Shown: in pieces, positions 14,604 through 15,597 of the stretch | Layout: every line of letters begins with the position of its first letter | Numbering within the stretch: position 1 is the stretch's first letter | From: Rhizosphaericola sp047606825 | GTDB lineage: Bacteria > Bacteroidota > Bacteroidia > Chitinophagales > Chitinophagaceae | Length of the DNA stretch: 15,597 nt | Direction: 5' to 3' | NCBI GenBank assembly: GCA_047606825.1 | Contig: JASGDY010000124.1 | Span: 1 to 15,597, forward strand | Made by a program: the position numbers and the translations under genes | The notes under the pieces: generated by a model | Databases searched by the model: none | The model's input: the letters and a program-made list of their open reading frames with translations, nothing else | Told to the model about the DNA's origin: nothing

Positions 14604-14627
14604 TCGGTCGGTGTCTTCACCGACCGA
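14604..14627. repeat. Perfect 10-bp hairpin between dnaE and yqgE
   Basis: TCGGTCGGTG (14604-14613) pairs with CACCGACCGA (14618-14627) over loop TCTT. No T-run follows on either strand, so it is a poor intrinsic terminator. It is more likely a REP-type palindrome or an mRNA-stabilising hairpin 23 bases before the yqgE ATG. Confidence 0.6.
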
Positions 14628-14650
14628 AATAATAAAAATAACAAATCACC

Positions 14651-15121
14651 ATGCAAATCACTCCTGGAACTCTATTAAAAAGTGTCGCATCGTCGCAACC
14701 GGATTATTTCGACGGTGCAATTGTTTTGGTGGTAGAACGTAATGCGGACGGTACTATCGGCGTAGTTGTCAATAGACAATATGGTCGTCAACTGACGGAT
14801 TTGGAAGCGTTTAAACAAGCCCAAAAAATTGGTTTGTACGAGGGCGGTCCGATGCAGCAAGACCATTTATATTTTATACATCGTATAGCAGATGATATTG
14901 TTGGTAGCGCGAGCGTTAATACAGCTATACATTTTGGCGGAAATATCAAACAGGCACTTTCTTTAATCCGGCAAGGAAAGTCGGCATTAAAAGATATTAA
15001 AATATTTGTCGGTTATTGCGGTTGGGACAATGGTCAACTTGAATCGGAAGTTGGTGACGGAGCTTGGGATATTGTAGAGATGTCCGACGATGTGGTCTTT
15101 TTCGATTTTCGTTTTGGTTAA
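14651..15121 (+). CDS. YqgE/AlgH family protein (DUF179), short at the C-terminus
   Basis: This 156-residue protein matches the YqgE/AlgH family: start ITPGTLLKSVASSQPDYFDG, then AIVLVVERNADGTIGVVVNR, the YEGGPMQQDHLYFIH motif, GGN, and VGYCGWDNGQLESEV near 123-137. The family is cytosolic and of uncertain function; in Pseudomonas, AlgH has been linked to alginate regulation. Most members are about 180-190 residues, and the C-terminal LW-x-x-x-L part seen after the GQLE motif appears missing: the protein stops at FFDFRFG. The gene ends only 18 bases before a 17-bp inverted repeat, so loss of its tail through an insertion is possible, but a naturally short variant cannot be excluded. The ATG at 14651 is the only suitable start. 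No clear promoter is seen in the 90 bases after dnaE, so read-through from dnaE is likely. Confidence 0.88.
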   Translation: MQITPGTLLKSVASSQPDYFDGAIVLVVERNADGTIGVVVNRQYGRQLTDLEAFKQAQKIGLYEGGPMQQDHLYFIHRIADDIVGSASVNTAIHFGGNIKQALSLIRQGKSALKDIKIFVGYCGWDNGQLESEVGDGAWDIVEMSDDVVFFDFRFG

Positions 15122-15138
15122 AACGGACAAACGTCAGG

Positions 15139-15155
15139 GCAAACGCATCTAAATT
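15139..15155 (+). repeat. Left copy of the 17-bp inverted repeat
   Basis: This is an exact reverse complement of 15581-15597. The preceding bases GTCAGG might belong to the repeat as well, which cannot be checked because the other copy reaches the window edge. Confidence 0.85.
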
Positions 15156-15175
15156 ATCTCCACCAATCATCTGTC

Positions 15176-15216
15176 CCACTTTTTTTCTTGACAAAAAAAG
15201 TGGCAAAAAAGTCAAG
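15176..15216 (+). other. Hairpin with loop complementary to downstream site (possible pseudoknot)
   Basis: CCACTTTTTTT (15176-15186) pairs perfectly with AAAAAAAGTGG (15193-15203). The six-base loop CTTGAC is the exact complement of GTCAAG at 15211-15216, with the A-rich linker CAAAAAA between. The arrangement allows either an H-type pseudoknot or two competing hairpins. It could also act as a T-rich terminator after yqgE. Confidence 0.55.
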
Positions 15217-15353
15217 TCCGCAAAAGGCGAACGCTGCGCGCCAGTCGTGTTTCCGCTTCGGAACATTTCCGGCGGCTGTCGCAGCTTTGTAGCTGTTTCA
15301 AACCGCGCCGGAAACACCTCCTGCGCCAACGCTCCTTTTCGCTGTTTGCGGAC
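15216..15353. repeat. Long imperfect inverted repeat with nested hairpins
   Basis: The outer arms GTCCGCAAA (15216-15224) and TTTGCGGAC (15345-15353) pair, then GCGAA (15227-15231) with TTCGC (15337-15341). The inner arms GTGTTTCCG (15247-15255) and CGGAAACAC (15309-15317) pair after some bulges. A small apical stem CAGCT-TTGT-AGCTG lies at 15282-15295. The result is a cruciform or structured RNA of about 138 nt. Confidence 0.6.
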
Positions 15354-15384
15354 GGAGTCATTGGTGTATTGAGAAGGTCTATAG

Positions 15385-15562
15385 CGTTCCCTGTTGAATA
15401 ATATAAACACAGGTTTGGACTCCGGGGGATCGCCGTCCGACAGCGGAAGTGAGGCAGGGGGAGCGGTGTTTTCTGCGGAGCAGTTGGAATCCTATAATAG
15501 TTTCAACAGCCAGCAAGAGACGTTCCCGCAGCCGTCGCCGAACGGTTCAGCGCATTCATGAT
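15385..15562 (+). pseudogene. Orphan C-terminal reading-frame tail, no start codon
   Basis: A frame open from just after a TAG at 15382 runs 58 codons to a TGA at 15560-15562. The product is rich in Ser, Gly, Gln and Pro (GLDSGGSPSDSGSEAGGAVF, then SAEQLESYNSFNSQQ and PQPSPNGSAHS). It has no ATG near its beginning, and it is richer in GC than the flanking repeat sequence. It looks like the 3' end of a gene carried along or left behind by a rearrangement. I do not recognise the protein, and a chance frame is possible. Confidence 0.35.
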
Positions 15563-15580
15563 GTTTTTTCACAATAGGAA

Positions 15581-15597
15581 AATTTAGATGCGTTTGC
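15581..15597 (-). repeat. Right copy of the 17-bp inverted repeat
   Basis: This is an exact reverse complement of 15139-15155 and is truncated or ended by the window edge. Confidence 0.85.

Larger units (their letters stand above)
15139..15597. mobile_element. Possible non-autonomous element bounded by a 17-bp inverted repeat
   Basis: GCAAACGCATCTAAATT (15139-15155) recurs exactly inverted as AATTTAGATGCGTTTGC (15581-15597), the last bases of the window. The roughly 459-bp interval contains no transposase but two folded motifs and an orphan reading-frame tail. It could be a MITE-like element, or two separate insertion-sequence ends in opposite orientation. The repeat may extend past the window edge, so the true end is unknown. 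Confidence 0.5.

Noticed and set aside
14997..15410. Overlapping frames of 137 codons (minus) and 102 codons (plus, 15064-15372) at the right end
   Set aside because: Both run across the yqgE gene end and the inverted repeats. They are translations of the structured repeat and probably not proteins, although such frames are often annotated as hypothetical.
1..15597. CRISPR array, tRNA, rRNA or riboswitch
   Set aside because: No regularly spaced direct repeats, cloverleaf-like sequences or known riboswitch cores were seen by eye on either strand. A covariance-model scan was not possible.

Overview
The window is chromosomal DNA from a member of the Bacteroidota, most likely a Chitinophagaceae-like lineage. 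The evidence is a secreted protein remnant with a type IX secretion (Por) C-terminal domain, several candidate promoters of the Bacteroidota form (TTG, a spacer of about 20 nt, then TAnnTTTG), generally weak Shine-Dalgarno sequences, and protein sequences (GuaA, DnaE, SucA/SucB, bS20) that read like that phylum. The exact genus cannot be fixed from sequence alone.

Layout, left to right. The first 67 bases are the N-terminal end of a leftward IS1-type (InsA-like) zinc-finger transposase cut by the window edge. Next comes an intact beta-CASP metallo-beta-lactamase RNase-like gene (145-1548, +). A decayed stretch follows (about 1550-4000): a palindrome-rich spacer, a T9SS-exported lectin-like gene broken into three frames (1766-2790, -), an AT-rich spacer, and a small XRE-family regulator gene (3228-3636, +) whose frame is broken at a run of eight A. 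A strong two-way terminator at 3963-4007 closes this part.

The core is housekeeping. sucA-sucB (8328 to 4027, -) form a two-gene operon for the E1 and E2 subunits of the 2-oxoglutarate dehydrogenase complex; the E2 carries two nearly identical lipoyl domains. Divergent from it are rpsT (ribosomal protein S20), guaA (GMP synthase), dnaE (DNA polymerase III alpha) and a short yqgE/algH-family gene, all on +. rpsT has its own promoter and terminator. guaA ends in a repeat palindrome followed by T residues. dnaE has its own candidate promoter. These are therefore probably separate transcription units rather than one operon.

The right end (15122-15597) is the least explained part. A 17-bp perfect inverted repeat lies at 15139-15155 and at 15581-15597, exactly at the window edge. 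Between them are a compact hairpin whose whole loop is complementary to a site just downstream (possible pseudoknot), a long imperfect hairpin of about 138 nt with nested stems, and an orphan GC-rich reading-frame tail without a start. This looks like a non-autonomous mobile or structured-RNA repeat element inserted just after yqgE. It is the best candidate here for something not well described, though no function can be assigned. Several other GC-rich palindromes, two of them sharing sequence, sit in the spacers and look like REP-type elements.
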